64,000 nt of DNA from Chitinilyticum aquatile DSM 21506 (GCF_000430805.1 NZ_AUMS01000001.1:62001-126000); one strand, 5' to 3'. Positions 38,284-49,082 are shown, counted from the stretch's first letter. Numbers and translations are program-made. The notes: generated by a model from the sequence alone, not told the origin.

Positions 38284-40701
38284 ATGTCCGATCCACACGT
38301 ATTACCTTCTGATCCCGTTACTTTTCCGATGCTGCCACTGCGGGATGTAGTGGTCTTCCCGCATATGGTGATTCCGTTGTTTGTTGGCCGTCCAAAGTCC
38401 ATCAAGGCGCTGGAAGTGGCAACGGAAAACGGTACTCCCATCCTGCTTGCCGCGCAGAAGAATGCCGCCAAGGATGAGCCGGCGCTTGCCGATGTGTATG
38501 AAGTCGGCACGATTGCGACGGTCCTGCAACTCTTGAAATTGCCTGACGGCACCGTCAAAGTGCTGGTTGAAGGCAGTCAGCGCGCACGTCTGCATGATCT
38601 GACCGAGGGGGATGGTTACTTCAGTGCAGTGGCCGAGCCACTGCCGCCCGAGGATGAGCTGAATCACGAGGCCGAGGCGATGCGTCGCGCCTTGTTGTCG
38701 CAATTTGACCAGTACGTCAAGCTGAACAAGAAAATTCCCCCGGAAATCCTGACGTCGCTGTCGGGAATCGAATCAGCCAGCCGGCTTGCTGATACGGTTG
38801 CTGCACATCTGCCGCTGAAGCTGGAGCAAAAGCAGGTCATTCTCGAAATGCCATCGGTCAAGGACCGAATGGATCACCTGCTGAAGCAGCTCGAGGCCGA
38901 GCTCGACATTCTTCAGGTTGAAAAACGCATCCGTGGTCGCGTCAAGCGCCAGATGGAAAAGAGCCAGCGCGAGTATTACCTGAACGAACAGGTCAAGGCC
39001 ATCCAGAAAGAACTGGGTGAGCTGGATGAAAATGCCGATCTGGATGAGTTGGAAAAGCGCATCAAGACCGCGGGCATGAGCAAGGAAGCACGCGAAAAGG
39101 CCGAGGGTGAACTGAAAAAACTGCGCATGATGTCGCCGATGTCTGCCGAGGCAACGGTCGTGCGCAATTACATCGAAACCATTGCCGGCTTGCCCTGGAA
39201 GAAAAAGACCAAGATCAGCAAGGATCTGGCCGAGGCTGAGGCCGTGCTGGATACGGATCACTATGGTCTCGAGAAGGTCAAGGAACGTATTGTCGAGTAT
39301 CTCGCAGTCCAGCAGCGGGTTGAAAAGCTGAAGGGACCGATTCTGTGTCTGGTTGGCCCTCCGGGGGTAGGCAAAACTTCGCTTGGTGAATCGATTGCGC
39401 GTGCGACCAACCGCAAGTTTGTCCGCATGGCCCTTGGGGGTGTGCGGGATGAGGCTGAGATTCGCGGTCACCGCCGTACCTATATTGGTTCCATGCCCGG
39501 CAAGATTTTGCAGAGCATGAACAAGGTCGGGGTCAAGAACCCGCTTTTCCTGCTGGACGAAGTGGACAAGCTGGGTCAGGACTTCAGGGGGGATCCATCA
39601 TCTGCTTTGCTGGAAGTGCTTGATCCGGAGCAGAATCACTCATTCAGCGATCACTATCTTGAGGTTGAGTATGACCTTTCCGATGTGATGTTTGTTGCGA
39701 CAGCCAATTCGCTCAACATCCCTGCCGCACTGCTGGATCGCATGGAGGTCATTCGTCTTGCCGGTTATACCGAGGATGAAAAGGTCAATATCGCGCTGAA
39801 GTATCTGGTACCCAAGCAGATGAAAGCCAATGGCCTGCAGGATGGCGAGTTGGTGGTTCAGGAGTCTGCCGTGCGCGATATCATCCGCTTCTACACGCGA
39901 GAAGCTGGGGTGCGCAGCCTAGATCGCGAAATTGCCAAGATTTGCCGGAAGGTCGTGAAGGCTTTGTTGCTCAAGCCAAGCGACAAGAAGGTAACTGTCA
40001 CCGCCAAGGTGCTTGATAAATACCTTGGTGTGCAGCGCTATGATTTCGGCCAGGCGGAAAAGCAGAATCAGATCGGGCAGGTCACCGGCCTTGCCTGGAC
40101 CGAAGTGGGGGGCGAATTGCTGACCATCGAGGCGGTCAAGTTTGCCGGAAAGGGCAAAATGATCCAGACAGGCCAGCTCGGTGAGGTGATGCAGGAATCC
40201 ATTCAGGCCGCGCTGTCAGTTGTACGTGCGCGGGCGGCTGACTTGGGTATTGATCCTGGCTTTTATGAAAAGCACGATATCCATATCCACCTCCCCGAAG
40301 GTGCCACACCGAAGGATGGCCCATCTGCGGGTATTGCCATCACCACAGCCCTGACTTCCATTTTGACCGGAATTCCGGTGCGGTGTGATGTTGCAATGAC
40401 CGGTGAAATTACCCTTCGCGGCGAGGTGTTGCCGATTGGTGGTCTCAAGGAGAAATTGCTGGCTGCCTTGCGCGGCGGTATCAAGTTTGTGCTGATCCCG
40501 GAAGGAAACGCGAAGGATCTGGCGGAAATTCCGGATAATGTGAAGCGCGGCCTGAAAATTCATCCTGTTAAGTGGATTGATCAGGTACTATCGCTGGCTC
40601 TGGAATCCCAGCCGGTGCCGTTTGCGGGAGTCGAAACTCCGCCTGTTGCTTCGTCTGAGGCTGCGGTCGTGGAAACGGGAACACATAGCACCAAACACTA
40701 G
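38284..40701 (+). CDS. lon: ATP-dependent protease Lon
   Basis: Homo-oligomeric AAA+ serine protease that degrades misfolded and regulatory proteins. 805 aa: N-terminal substrate domain ([15 protein letters not shown]), a coiled-coil helical part, Walker [10 protein letters not shown], and a protease domain with the catalytic Ser in [10 protein letters not shown] and Lys in [10 protein letters not shown]. The stop codon directly precedes the hup promoter. A short CCGGCA/TGCCGG hairpin lies in the 109-nt gap before it. Confidence 0.97.
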   Translation: MSDPHVLPSDPVTFPMLPLRDVVVFPHMVIPLFVGRPKSIKALEVATENGTPILLAAQKNAAKDEPALADVYEVGTIATVLQLLKLPDGTVKVLVEGSQRARLHDLTEGDGYFSAVAEPLPPEDELNHEAEAMRRALLSQFDQYVKLNKKIPPEILTSLSGIESASRLADTVAAHLPLKLEQKQVILEMPSVKDRMDHLLKQLEAELDILQVEKRIRGRVKRQMEKSQREYYLNEQVKAIQKELGELDENADLDELEKRIKTAGMSKEAREKAEGELKKLRMMSPMSAEATVVRNYIETIAGLPWKKKTKISKDLAEAEAVLDTDHYGLEKVKERIVEYLAVQQRVEKLKGPILCLVGPPGVGKTSLGESIARATNRKFVRMALGGVRDEAEIRGHRRTYIGSMPGKILQSMNKVGVKNPLFLLDEVDKLGQDFRGDPSSALLEVLDPEQNHSFSDHYLEVEYDLSDVMFVATANSLNIPAALLDRMEVIRLAGYTEDEKVNIALKYLVPKQMKANGLQDGELVVQESAVRDIIRFYTREAGVRSLDREIAKICRKVVKALLLKPSDKKVTVTAKVLDKYLGVQRYDFGQAEKQNQIGQVTGLAWTEVGGELLTIEAVKFAGKGKMIQTGQLGEVMQESIQAALSVVRARAADLGIDPGFYEKHDIHIHLPEGATPKDGPSAGIAITTALTSILTGIPVRCDVAMTGEITLRGEVLPIGGLKEKLLAALRGGIKFVLIPEGNAKDLAEIPDNVKRGLKIHPVKWIDQVLSLALESQPVPFAGVETPPVASSEAAVVETGTHSTKH

Positions 40702-40731
40702 TTGACACTTATTTTTGCCGCTTGTTATAAA
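40702..40731 (+). promoter_or_regulatory. Strong promoter of hup
   Basis: A perfect TTGACA (40702-40707) and TATAAA (40726-40731), spaced 18 bp, or TTATAA with 17 bp, lie directly behind the lon stop and 53 nt before the hup start. Confidence 0.8.
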
Positions 40732-40783
40732 GCTTAAGCAATCGGCTGACTGAACTAATTCAACCAATATGAAGGGGATGTAA

Positions 40784-41056
40784 GTGAATAAATCGGAACT
40801 GATCGACGCTATCGCTGAATCCGCAGGCCTGTCCAAGGCTGCTGCCGGTAAAGCTCTTGATGCAACGATTGAAGCCATCACTGGCGCACTGCAGGGTGGC
40901 CAGGAAGTTACTCTGGTTGGTTTTGGCTCTTTCTATGTCGCCGAGCGTGAAGCTCGCACTGGTCGCAACCCGCGCACTGGCGAGTCCATCAAGATTGAGG
41001 CTGCCAAGCAACCCAAATTCCGTGCAGGCAAGTCTTTGAAAGACGCCGTGCAATAA
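40784..41056 (+). CDS. hupB: DNA-binding protein HU
   Basis: Histone-like nucleoid protein that bends DNA. 90 aa, starting with GTG and preceded by [33 protein letters not shown] is abbreviated here to its core [15 protein letters not shown] and [12 protein letters not shown] are the usual HU motifs. It follows lon as in many proteobacteria. Confidence 0.96.
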   Translation: MNKSELIDAIAESAGLSKAAAGKALDATIEAITGALQGGQEVTLVGFGSFYVAEREARTGRNPRTGESIKIEAAKQPKFRAGKSLKDAVQ

Positions 41057-41168
41057 CAGTGCTGAGGCCGGATCTGCTAGGCAGGTGCTTGGCCGACTGT
41101 TTGTCAGGGAATGACGCGTTTATCAGATGCGCATCAGACCCAAGCCAGTGAGCGAGCTTGCTGGTTAC

Positions 41169-41245
41169 GGAGTGGTAGTTCAGTTGGTTAGAATACCGGC
41201 CTGTCACGCCGGGGGTCGCGGGTTCGAGCCCCGTCCGCTCCGCCA
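41169..41245 (+). tRNA. tRNA-Asp (anticodon GTC)
   Basis: 77 nt. The acceptor stem GGAGTGG pairs with CCGCTCC, the D-arm has AGTTGGTTAGAAT, the anticodon loop is CTGTCAC, the T-loop is TTCGAGC, and CCA is encoded. Confidence 0.97.
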
Positions 41246-41251
41246 GATTCC

Positions 41252-41279
41252 AAGGGCAAACTACGGTTTGCCCTTTTTC
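41252..41279 (+). terminator. Intrinsic terminator after tRNA-Asp
   Basis: A perfect 10-bp stem (41252-41261 with 41266-41275) with a TACG loop is followed by a T-rich run. Confidence 0.88.
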
Positions 41280-41362
41280 TTTTCCTACTTCCTTGCCGGG
41301 CAGAGACAGCAGCTGCGTAATCTGGCAAGATGCCTGCACAAAAGCAGGGGGGTGTAACATTC

Positions 41363-43195
41363 ATGTTTGACTATGTCCAAAAGCACAAGACCGCTGCGCA
41401 GATCCTGCTTGGAGCTGTGTCGCTGGGCTTGTTGGTCGGGTTTGGTGTTGGTGGTTACAGCGCCATGCAGGGTAGCGATGGCTACATTGCAAAAGTGGGT
41501 GACAGCAAGATCACGGGTCTGGACTTTGCCATGGCCACTCAGGGGCAGCCTGTGGCAGACGCCGACAAGGGGCGCATCATTGAGCAACTGGTGCAGGAAC
41601 GTCTGCTGCTCCAGGATGCCAAGGCGCAGGGCCTCGCACTCAGTGATGCCGAGCTTGCCGCAATCATTGCCAAAGGCCTCTCGGTTGATGGCAAGTTTGA
41701 TATGGCACGCTACAAGCAGCAACTCGAAGCTCGTCGCATGACCGCTGCTCAGTATGATGAAAGCGTGCGCAAGGATGTACTGATCAATCAGTTGCTACAG
41801 CCCATCTTCGGATCGGGGTTTTCGAGCAATGCCTCACTGGAATTGTTGAACAAGATTTTGGGCGAAACACGGGAAGTCTCGCTGGTTACCATGCCGGCGC
41901 AGGATTATCTGGCCAAGGCGACTGTCTCTCCCGAAGAAATCAGCAAGTATTACGCGGCAAATACAACCAAATTCAAATCGCCCGACATGGTGAAGCTTGA
42001 GTACGTCGTGCTCAGTGCCCAGAGGCTTGCGGATGGAGTGAAGGTTGATGAGGCGGACATTGCCAAATACTTCGAAGAGCACCGTCAGGAGCTGGCGAAG
42101 GAAGAGCGGAAAATACGTTTGGTCCAGTTGAACTATCCGGCGAATGCTTCAGCGGAAGCCAAGGCTGTGCTCCGCAAGGAAGCCGAGGCTCTGGCTGCGC
42201 GCCTGAAAAAGGCGCCGGCGGATTTTGCTGCTGTCGCCAAGGAAAAATCGCAGGATCCCATTTCAGCCCCCAATGGTGGCGATCTGGGCTATCTGGCCAA
42301 GGGCGTGAGTCAGAATGCAGCGTTTGACGAAGCGGCCTTCAAGCTTGCCAAGGGGCAGGTCAGTGATGTGATCGAAACCCCGCAAGGGCTTAACATCCTG
42401 ATGGTTGATGACATCAGGGGGCGCCAATTGGCTGATGTGCGTTCCGAGATCGAAATGAAGCTGAAATCGGCCGCCATTCAGGGTGAGTTGCAGAAAAAAG
42501 TCGATGAACTCAATGAGGTGCTTTACCAGGAAGCGTCCAGCCTGAAGCCGGCAGCTGACAAGCTGGGTCTTGTTGTACAGGGTAGCGACTGGGTAACCCG
42601 GAAGGGCAGCCAGGACCCGCAGCTGAATGCCCCGAAACTGCTTGAGGCAGTGTTTGAAGAGGATGTGCTGAAAAACAAGCACAACTCCTCGGCCGTCGAG
42701 GTTGCACCGGGTGTGTATGTTGCTGCCCGGGTACAGGAGTACAAGCCTGAGCAGGTGCATAAACTTGACGAGGTGAAACCGGCCATCGAGCAGTTGCTCA
42801 AGCGCGAGAAGGCAATGCAGCTGGCCAAGCAGGATGGCGAGGCAAGACTCAAGCAATTGCAGGGCGGTGCAGCCTTGCCCTTGACCTGGGGAACATCGCA
42901 GCCGGTTCGCCAGGATCTGTCAGGCCAGGCGGTGGGGCCCTTGAAGGAAATCTTCAAGGCTGATACCAGCAAGTTGCCTGCGTATGTTGGTGCTGAAGTA
43001 GCCGGACAGGGATATCTGCTGGTGCGGATTGACAAGGTTGTTCCAGCTCCCGAGCTCAACGCGCAATCGCGTGCCCAGTTTGGCGCCATGCTGCAGCGTC
43101 AGCTGGCCAATCGTGACGCCTTTGCTTTCCTGGAGGCGTTGAAGACGCGTTTCAAGGTTGCTTACCCGGCTGGTGCAAAGACTGGCGCAGAGTAA
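41363..43195 (+). CDS. ppiD: Periplasmic folding chaperone PpiD (parvulin/SurA-like)
   Basis: Inner-membrane-anchored periplasmic chaperone. 610 aa, with a cytoplasmic tip, one helix (about residues 12-32, AAQILLGAVSLGLLVGFGV), a SurA-type N-terminal chaperone region, a parvulin-like domain (about residues 270-360, AKEKSQDPISAPNGGDLGYL is its core in part) and a C-terminal domain. The ATG at 41363 starts at MFDYVQKHK, the family start. Prolyl isomerase activity may be weak, as in E. coli PpiD. Confidence 0.93.
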   Translation: MFDYVQKHKTAAQILLGAVSLGLLVGFGVGGYSAMQGSDGYIAKVGDSKITGLDFAMATQGQPVADADKGRIIEQLVQERLLLQDAKAQGLALSDAELAAIIAKGLSVDGKFDMARYKQQLEARRMTAAQYDESVRKDVLINQLLQPIFGSGFSSNASLELLNKILGETREVSLVTMPAQDYLAKATVSPEEISKYYAANTTKFKSPDMVKLEYVVLSAQRLADGVKVDEADIAKYFEEHRQELAKEERKIRLVQLNYPANASAEAKAVLRKEAEALAARLKKAPADFAAVAKEKSQDPISAPNGGDLGYLAKGVSQNAAFDEAAFKLAKGQVSDVIETPQGLNILMVDDIRGRQLADVRSEIEMKLKSAAIQGELQKKVDELNEVLYQEASSLKPAADKLGLVVQGSDWVTRKGSQDPQLNAPKLLEAVFEEDVLKNKHNSSAVEVAPGVYVAARVQEYKPEQVHKLDEVKPAIEQLLKREKAMQLAKQDGEARLKQLQGGAALPLTWGTSQPVRQDLSGQAVGPLKEIFKADTSKLPAYVGAEVAGQGYLLVRIDKVVPAPELNAQSRAQFGAMLQRQLANRDAFAFLEALKTRFKVAYPAGAKTGAE

Positions 43196-43220
43196 ACGGC
43201 AACAGGGTCTGGCCAATAAT

Positions 43221-43252
43221 GAGAAAAACCGCCTTCAAGGCGGTTTTTCTCA
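43221..43252. terminator. Bidirectional intrinsic terminator between ppiD and lysR gene
   Basis: A stem of AAAAACCGCC and GGCGGTTTTT, with a short TTCAA-type loop, carries A-tract and T-tract flanks and serves both converging genes. Confidence 0.88.
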
Positions 43253-44125
43253 TTGTGACTCCAGCCAGTTACAGAAGGCTGTGGTGGCGGGATCGTTCAT
43301 CAGGCTGCGCGGAACAATCCAGCAATAGCCACGCACCGGTACGGCCGGGAAAGGCAGTGGGGCGATCAGGGTGCCTGCATCAAGCTCGTGCTGCATCATG
43401 GGGAGTGGTCCCAGTGCAATTCCGAGCCCGTCAATGGCGGCTTGCAGTGCGAGGTAGAAGTGGTCGAATTGCTGGCTTGCCCTTGGTTTCAGATCGGGAA
43501 CGCCGGCAAGGGTCAGCCAGCGTTGCCAGGCAGTCGGGCGTGTGTCTGCCATGAGCAAGGTGTGCTGTGCCAGGTCTTCGGCTTTCTGGATGGCATGTTT
43601 TTCAAGCAGCTTCGGATGGCAGAGCGGCAACTCCCGTTCCTCCAGAAACGGCCTGCTGATATAGCCTGGCCAGTCACCCGGGCCGCGGCGGATTGCAATA
43701 TCGAAGGGGGTTTCCAGTCGCGATATGTCGCGATCCGATGTCGTGATCCGGAGCTCGATATCGGGGTAGTCGTGCTGGAAGTGTGCCAGTCTCGGCAGGA
43801 GCCAGCGCATGGCAAGAGTCGGCGTCGAATTCAGGATAAGCCGCCGCTGGCTGGATGGCTCACGCAACTGCAAGGTGGCATTGGTGATGATGTCGAAGCC
43901 GTCCTGAATTTGCACCAGATAGCGCCAACCCGTTTCAGTGAGCTGGACTCTCCCACCGCTGCGCTCGAAAAGCCTTAATCCCAGCCATTCTTCCAGCTGG
44001 CGGATCTGTTTGCTGATTGCGCCATGGGTCACGCACAGTTCGGCTGCAGCCATGGTGAAGCTGTTCAGCCGGGCTGCAGCTTCAAACGCCCGCAGGGAAT
44101 TAAGGGGGGGGAGAGATTGCTGCAT
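43250..44125 (-). CDS. LysR-family transcriptional regulator, GcvA-like
   Basis: DNA-binding regulator of 291 aa. The N-terminal helix-turn-helix (about residues 5-65: PPLNSLRAFEAAARLNSFT, THGAISKQIRQLE) resembles the GcvA subgroup, and the ligand-binding domain follows (about residues 90-290, LILNSTPTLAMRWLLPRL). It is divergent from acnB; the shared region contains a perfect dyad. The target is unknown, but acnB or the gene itself are candidates. Confidence 0.88.
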   Translation of the reverse strand: MQQSLPPLNSLRAFEAAARLNSFTMAAAELCVTHGAISKQIRQLEEWLGLRLFERSGGRVQLTETGWRYLVQIQDGFDIITNATLQLREPSSQRRLILNSTPTLAMRWLLPRLAHFQHDYPDIELRITTSDRDISRLETPFDIAIRRGPGDWPGYISRPFLEERELPLCHPKLLEKHAIQKAEDLAQHTLLMADTRPTAWQRWLTLAGVPDLKPRASQQFDHFYLALQAAIDGLGIALGPLPMMQHELDAGTLIAPLPFPAVPVRGYCWIVPRSLMNDPATTAFCNWLESQ

Positions 44126-44222
44126 GGAAACTGTTCGATGTGAGTGAATGGAACGTCGCGGTTTGGGTTGGCAGCTGTAAGTGCCGGAAAAGTCATTTTT
44201 CTATACTGTTCGCCGACTTGGT

Positions 44223-44237
44223 GTGAGTATAACTCAC
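44223..44237. promoter_or_regulatory. Perfect dyad GTGAGT-ATA-ACTCAC between lysR gene and acnB
   Basis: A 6-3-6 perfect inverted repeat lies 98 nt upstream of the LysR gene start and 176 nt before acnB. It could be an operator for the LysR protein or another regulator. LysR sites are usually T-N11-A, so the match to that class is loose. Confidence 0.4.
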
Positions 44238-44412
44238 GACTAGTGTGGCGATTACTCGTTTGTCTGCCTGCGCCATTGGGCGTACCATGAGCGGGCAAAA
44301 AAAATCCACACTCCGCAACCATGTGTGCGGACAAGGACAAGACAGGGATTGCCACACGGGACTGTGTCGCAGTCGTTTTAACTGCCCTTACTACCATCCG
44401 GAAGGTCGAATC

Positions 44413-47004
44413 ATGCTTGAAGCCTATCGCCAACACGTAGCCGAGCGCGCCGCGCTGGGCATCCCGCCGCTGCCGCTGACTGCCCAGCAAGTCGTCGAGC
44501 TGGTTGAGCTGCTGAAAAATCCGCCGGCCGGCGAAGAAGCCTTCCTGGTCGACCTGCTGACCCACCGTGTTCCGCCCGGCGTGGATGACGCTGCCAAGGT
44601 GAAGGCTGCCTTCCTAGCAGCGGTTGCCAGCGGCGCTGATTCCTGTAGCCTGGTGTCGCGCGCCAAGGCTGTCGAGCTGCTTGGCACCATGCTGGGCGGC
44701 TTCAACATCAAGCCGCAAATCGACCTGCTGGGTGACGCCGAAGTCGGCGCTATCGCCGCAGAAGGGCTGAAGAAAACTTTGCTGATGTTCGACTACTTCC
44801 ATGACGTGAAGGAACTGGCCGACAAGGGCAATGCCAACGCCAAGGCCGTGCTGCAAAGCTGGGCCGACGCCGAGTGGTTCACCAGCCGCCCTGCGGTTGC
44901 CGAGAAAATCACCGTGACCGTGTTCAAGGTGCCGGGCGAAACCAATACTGACGACCTGTCGCCAGCCCCGGATGCCTGGAGCCGCCCGGATATCCCGCTG
45001 CACGCACTGGCGATGCTGAAGAACACTCGCGCTGACGCGGCCTTCAAGCCGGAAGAAGACGGCAAGCGCGGCCCGATCCAGTTCCTGCGCGATCTGGCGG
45101 CCAAGGGCCATCCGGTTGCCTACGTCGGTGACGTGGTGGGTACCGGTTCCTCGCGCAAGTCGGCGACCAATTCCGTGTTGTGGTGGACCGGTGAAGACAT
45201 TCCCTTCGTGCCGAACAAGCGTTTTGGTGGTGTGTGTCTCGGTGGCAAGATCGCTCCGATCTTCTTCAACACCCAGGAAGATTCCGGCGCGCTGCCGCTT
45301 GAAGTTGACGTTTCCAAGTTCGAAATGGGCGACGTGATCGATATCTACCCGTACGCAGGCAAGATCGAGAAGAACGGTACTGTTGTCGCCGAATTCAAGG
45401 TCAAGTCCGAAGTGCTGTTTGACGAAGTCCGTGCCGGTGGCCGTATCAACCTGATTATCGGTCGCTCGCTGACCGCCAAGGCACGTGAAGCGCTCGGCCT
45501 GCCTGCATCCACCGAATTCCGCCTGCCGCAAGCACCGGTTGCCAGCAACAAGGGCTTTTCGCTGGGCCAGAAGATGGTTGGCCGTGCCTGCGGTCTGCCG
45601 GAAGGCCAGGGCGTGCGTCCCGGCATTTACTGCGAACCGCGCATGACCTCGGTCGGCTCGCAAGACACGACCGGCCCGATGACCCGCGACGAGCTCAAAG
45701 ACCTGGCTTGTCTGGGCTTCTCCGCTGATCTGGTGATGCAGTCCTTCTGCCACACTGCCGCCTATCCGAAGCCGGTGGACGTCAAGATGCACCACGAGCT
45801 GCCGGAATTCATCCGCAACCGTGGCGGCGTATCCCTGCGTCCGGGCGACGGCGTGATCCACTCCTGGCTCAACCGCATGCTGCTGCCTGATACCGTCGGT
45901 ACCGGTGGTGATTCGCACACCCGTTTCCCGATCGGCATTTCCTTCCCGGCCGGCTCCGGTCTGGTGGCTTTCGGAGCTGCGACCGGCGTGATGCCGCTCG
46001 ACATGCCGGAATCGGTACTGGTGCGCTTCAAGGGCGCCATGCAGCCGGGGATCACCCTGCGCGATCTGGTGAACGCGATTCCGTTCTATGCGATCAAGGC
46101 GGGTCTGCTGACCGTGGCCAAGGCCGGCAAGAAGAACATCTTCTCCGGTCGCATCCTGGAAATTGAAGGTCTGCCGGATCTGAAGGTCGAGCAAGCCTTC
46201 GAGTTGACCGATGCGTCGGCCGAGCGCTCTGCCGCCGGTTGTACTGTGCAGCTGAACCGCGAGCCGGTGGTTGAATACCTGCAGTCCAACATCGTGTTGC
46301 TGAAGTCGATGATTGCCAACGGCTATGGCGATGCCAAGACACTGGCCCGCCGTATCAAGGCCATGGAAGACTGGATTGCCAAGGGTGAACTGCTGAAGGC
46401 TGATGCCGATGCCGAGTACGCCGCGGTCATCGAAATTGACATGAGCGAAATCGTCGAGCCGATTCTGGCCTGCCCGAACGATCCGGATGATGTGAAGACC
46501 CTGGCTGACGTGGCCGGCACCAAGATCGACGAAGTCTTCATCGGTTCGTGCATGACCAACATCGGCCACTTCCGCGCCGCCGGCAAGCTGCTGGAAGGCA
46601 AGCGCGACCTGCCGACCAAGCTGTGGATCGCTCCGCCGACCAAGATGGATGCCCAGCAGCTGACCGAGGAAGGTTACTATGGCACCTTCGGCATGGCTGG
46701 CGCGCGTACCGAAATGCCGGGCTGCTCGCTGTGCATGGGCAATCAGGCACAGGTGCGCGAAGGTGCGACCGTGGTATCCACCTCGACCCGCAACTTCCCG
46801 AACCGTCTGGGCAAGAACACCAATGTGTACCTGAGCTCGGCCGAACTTGCCGCGATCGCATCGCGTCTGGGCCGCATTCCGACCCGCGAGGAGTACATGG
46901 CCGACATCGGTGTGATCAATGAGAAGAGTGCGGAAGTGTACCGCTACCTCAACTTTGACCAGATCGCCACCTTCCAGGAAGATGCTGCCAAGGTTTCGGT
47001 CTGA
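44413..47004 (+). CDS. acnB: Aconitate hydratase B
   Basis: [4Fe-4S] enzyme of the citric acid cycle that isomerises citrate and isocitrate, and can also act as an mRNA-binding switch in other bacteria. 863 aa, matching AcnB, with an N-terminal HEAT-like domain (about residues 1-155), the swivel domain placed before the catalytic core and cluster cysteines in GSCMTN and CSLCMGNQ. The ATG at 44413 opens [12 protein letters not shown], the usual AcnB start. Confidence 0.97.
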   Translation: MLEAYRQHVAERAALGIPPLPLTAQQVVELVELLKNPPAGEEAFLVDLLTHRVPPGVDDAAKVKAAFLAAVASGADSCSLVSRAKAVELLGTMLGGFNIKPQIDLLGDAEVGAIAAEGLKKTLLMFDYFHDVKELADKGNANAKAVLQSWADAEWFTSRPAVAEKITVTVFKVPGETNTDDLSPAPDAWSRPDIPLHALAMLKNTRADAAFKPEEDGKRGPIQFLRDLAAKGHPVAYVGDVVGTGSSRKSATNSVLWWTGEDIPFVPNKRFGGVCLGGKIAPIFFNTQEDSGALPLEVDVSKFEMGDVIDIYPYAGKIEKNGTVVAEFKVKSEVLFDEVRAGGRINLIIGRSLTAKAREALGLPASTEFRLPQAPVASNKGFSLGQKMVGRACGLPEGQGVRPGIYCEPRMTSVGSQDTTGPMTRDELKDLACLGFSADLVMQSFCHTAAYPKPVDVKMHHELPEFIRNRGGVSLRPGDGVIHSWLNRMLLPDTVGTGGDSHTRFPIGISFPAGSGLVAFGAATGVMPLDMPESVLVRFKGAMQPGITLRDLVNAIPFYAIKAGLLTVAKAGKKNIFSGRILEIEGLPDLKVEQAFELTDASAERSAAGCTVQLNREPVVEYLQSNIVLLKSMIANGYGDAKTLARRIKAMEDWIAKGELLKADADAEYAAVIEIDMSEIVEPILACPNDPDDVKTLADVAGTKIDEVFIGSCMTNIGHFRAAGKLLEGKRDLPTKLWIAPPTKMDAQQLTEEGYYGTFGMAGARTEMPGCSLCMGNQAQVREGATVVSTSTRNFPNRLGKNTNVYLSSAELAAIASRLGRIPTREEYMADIGVINEKSAEVYRYLNFDQIATFQEDAAKVSV

Positions 47005-47024
47005 TCCTGTCGGGCCGCAAACAG

Positions 47025-47054
47025 ACAACCCCGCTACGGCGGGGTTGTTTTTTT
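47025..47054 (+). terminator. Intrinsic terminator of acnB
   Basis: A perfect 10-bp stem (47025-47034 with 47039-47048) has a 4-nt loop and a seven-T tail that runs straight into repeat copy H. Confidence 0.92.
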
Positions 47055-47056
47055 AT

Positions 47057-47117
47057 GGGTATATGGCTACAGCCCTTTTAATTGAAGGGGATAGGGCTTA
47101 TACAGTGTGGTGTATTG
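47057..47117 (+). repeat. 61-nt palindromic intergenic element, copy H
   Basis: It has GGGTAT, AGCC, GGGCTTATAC at 38-47 and an exact TGTATTG at 55-61. The main stem is replaced by a shorter CCCTT/AAGGG pairing. It starts 2 nt after the acnB terminator T-tract. Confidence 0.8.
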
Positions 47118-47346
47118 AAAAAACGCCCGCTGTTTGCAGGGGTGATGCCCGAGAACGACTTATCTGCTTGAATTATCGATAAAAAGCTTGCCGCATGGGG
47201 CGCGATAGGGGAAAATCCGTACCCTTTTCGGGTCGGTCGCGCAAGGCGCCGGCAATTAACAACGATGGCTTGCCCACCCATCGCCGCCAGCGTAGCGGCA
47301 CAAGTGGCAAGACGTCTTAGACCTTCAACCACTGGGGGTATGGGAT
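47118..47346 (+). other. Intergenic region before the Rieske gene
   Basis: No gene is seen here. A short GTACCC/GGGTC-type hairpin near 47209-47236 and the likely ribosome site of the next gene are all I can point to. Any promoter is not obvious. Confidence 0.4.
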
Positions 47347-48459
47347 ATGTCCAAACTGCACGATGCCAATCTGCAGCTCGTGATGCACACGCAATTGCCG
47401 GTGTCATCCTATTTCGACGAAACACTGTATCAGGCAGAACTGGATCGTCTGTTTGCCAGGGGGCCCAAATACATCGGTCATGAACTGATGGTGCCCGCAG
47501 CGGGTGACTATCATGTGCTCGAAGCGAGCAATGGCGCGCGCTATCTGAAGCGTACCGAGGCGGGTGACGTCAAATGCCTGTCCAATATCTGCCGTCATCG
47601 CCAGGCCTTCATGCTCGATGGTCGCGGCAATGCCAAGCACACGGTCTGCCCGTTGCACCGCTGGACTTACGACGAAAGTGGCCAACTGATGGGGGCGCCG
47701 CATTTTCCGGGCAACCCCTGTCTGCATCTGCCCGATACCGCGCTGCAAAGCTGGAATGGTCTGCTTTTTGAAAGTGGCCGCGATATCGAGGCCGATCTGA
47801 AAGACATGGGGGTGGCCAAACACTTCGATTTCTCGAATTATGTGTTCCATTCGGTGCATGTCGATGAATACCAGGGCAACTGGAAAACCTTCATCGAGGT
47901 GTATCTCGAGGACTACCACGTCGTACCGTTCCATCCGGGACTGGGGCAGTTTGTCGAGTGCAATGATCTGAAATGGCAGTTTGCCCCGTGGTATTCGGTG
48001 CAGACCGTGGGTGTACACAATGGTCTGGCCAAGCCCGGCTCGCGCACCTATGAGGAATGGCACAAGCAGGTCAATGCCTACTATGGCGACAAAAAGCCGG
48101 AATTCGGCGCAATCTGGCTGACCTATTACCCGAACATCACCGTCGAGTGGTACCCGCATACGCTGGTGATTTCGACCATCATTCCTACCGGCCCGCGCAG
48201 CTACAAGAACGTGGTTGAATTCTACTATCCCGAAGATATCGCCTATTTCGAGCCGGAATTCATCGCTGCCGAGCAGGCGGCCTACGATGAAACGGCCGTC
48301 GAAGATCGCGAGATCATCGACCGGATGGAGGCCGGCCGCGAGGCGCTCTACCGCGCGGGCCGCAACGAAGTTGGTCCCTACCAGAGCCCGATGGAAGACG
48401 GAATGCAGCATTTCCACGAGTTTTATCGCCGTGAAATGGGGGATATGTTGAGGGAATAA
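47347..48459 (+). CDS. Rieske [2Fe-2S] aromatic-ring-hydroxylating-type oxygenase alpha subunit
   Basis: 370-aa oxygenase of the ring-hydroxylating or choline/carnitine monooxygenase superfamily. The Rieske site is ICRHRQAF (about residues 81-85) plus CPLHRWTY (about 101-108). The mononuclear iron site is LEDYHVVPFHPG (His near 192 and 197), with a distal Asp expected near the C-terminus. No reductase or beta subunit is adjacent. The substrate is unknown. Confidence 0.85.
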   Translation: MSKLHDANLQLVMHTQLPVSSYFDETLYQAELDRLFARGPKYIGHELMVPAAGDYHVLEASNGARYLKRTEAGDVKCLSNICRHRQAFMLDGRGNAKHTVCPLHRWTYDESGQLMGAPHFPGNPCLHLPDTALQSWNGLLFESGRDIEADLKDMGVAKHFDFSNYVFHSVHVDEYQGNWKTFIEVYLEDYHVVPFHPGLGQFVECNDLKWQFAPWYSVQTVGVHNGLAKPGSRTYEEWHKQVNAYYGDKKPEFGAIWLTYYPNITVEWYPHTLVISTIIPTGPRSYKNVVEFYYPEDIAYFEPEFIAAEQAAYDETAVEDREIIDRMEAGREALYRAGRNEVGPYQSPMEDGMQHFHEFYRREMGDMLRE

Positions 48460-48548
48460 TGTCACGGTTGCCGTGCGACTTTGTTCATGTATTTTTCAGC
48501 ATTCATGTCGCATAATGCCCCGGAGAATTTCATCAGGAGATGTGCGAT

Positions 48549-49007
48549 ATGAAGCTGAAAACACTGATCGTGCTGTGTGCTGCTACTGTGGTGTCCCTTT
48601 CTGCTTTTGCCGAGCCGCATCCGCCGCAGGAGCGCATGAGTGGCCGCAGCTATGAGTACCAGCAGGGCTTTCGCGATGGCTGGCAGGCTGCTTATGAAAT
48701 GATGCAGAACGGCGGCAATAACTGGAATAACAACAATAACTGGAACAATAACAACGATTACTATCGTCGCGACATCCGTATTGACCGTGCCCGTTATGTA
48801 TCGGGCAAGCGCAGCTGCGATTTCACCCGCAATCTGGCCAATCGTGCCAATGGTCGCGGTGAATACCTGCTCGATGCCAATAATCGCTGGTGTGGTGATC
48901 CGTCGCCGGGTGATCTGAAGCAGGCGGAAGTGCGTTACTACTGTGGCAGCGATTTGCGCTCCGCAGTGATCCGTGAAGATGAAAGCGGCTGGTTGCGCTG
49001 CAACTGA
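48549..49007 (+). CDS. Secreted Asn-rich protein of unknown function
   Basis: 152-aa protein with a clear signal peptide (MKLKTLIVLCAATVVSLSAFAE). The mature part has a tract of Asn and Trp (residues about 57-74), then a basic patch YRRDIRIDRARY and three or four Cys (KRSCDF, RWCGDP, RYYCGS, LRCN) that could form disulfides. ATG at 48549 has AGGAG with a 9-nt spacer, which favours it over the ATG at 48540. The family is not recognised. Confidence 0.7.
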   Translation: MKLKTLIVLCAATVVSLSAFAEPHPPQERMSGRSYEYQQGFRDGWQAAYEMMQNGGNNWNNNNNWNNNNDYYRRDIRIDRARYVSGKRSCDFTRNLANRANGRGEYLLDANNRWCGDPSPGDLKQAEVRYYCGSDLRSAVIREDESGWLRCN

Positions 49008-49036
49008 CCTTGTTCCGGTAGTCGTGCGATAATGCA

Positions 49037-49061
49037 GGAAGCGCCTTCGGGCGCTTTTTGC
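49037..49061 (+). terminator. Intrinsic terminator after the Asn-rich protein gene
   Basis: GAAGCGCC pairs with GGGCGCTT across a TTC loop and is followed by TTTTGC. Confidence 0.82.
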
Positions 49062-49082
49062 ATTTGCAGGGATGAATGTGTG

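Noticed and set aside
44614-47028. 804-aa open frame antisense to acnB
   Set aside because: It is the mirror of a high-GC gene; its translation is rich in His, Gln, Arg and Gly with no domain, while acnB on the other strand is certain.
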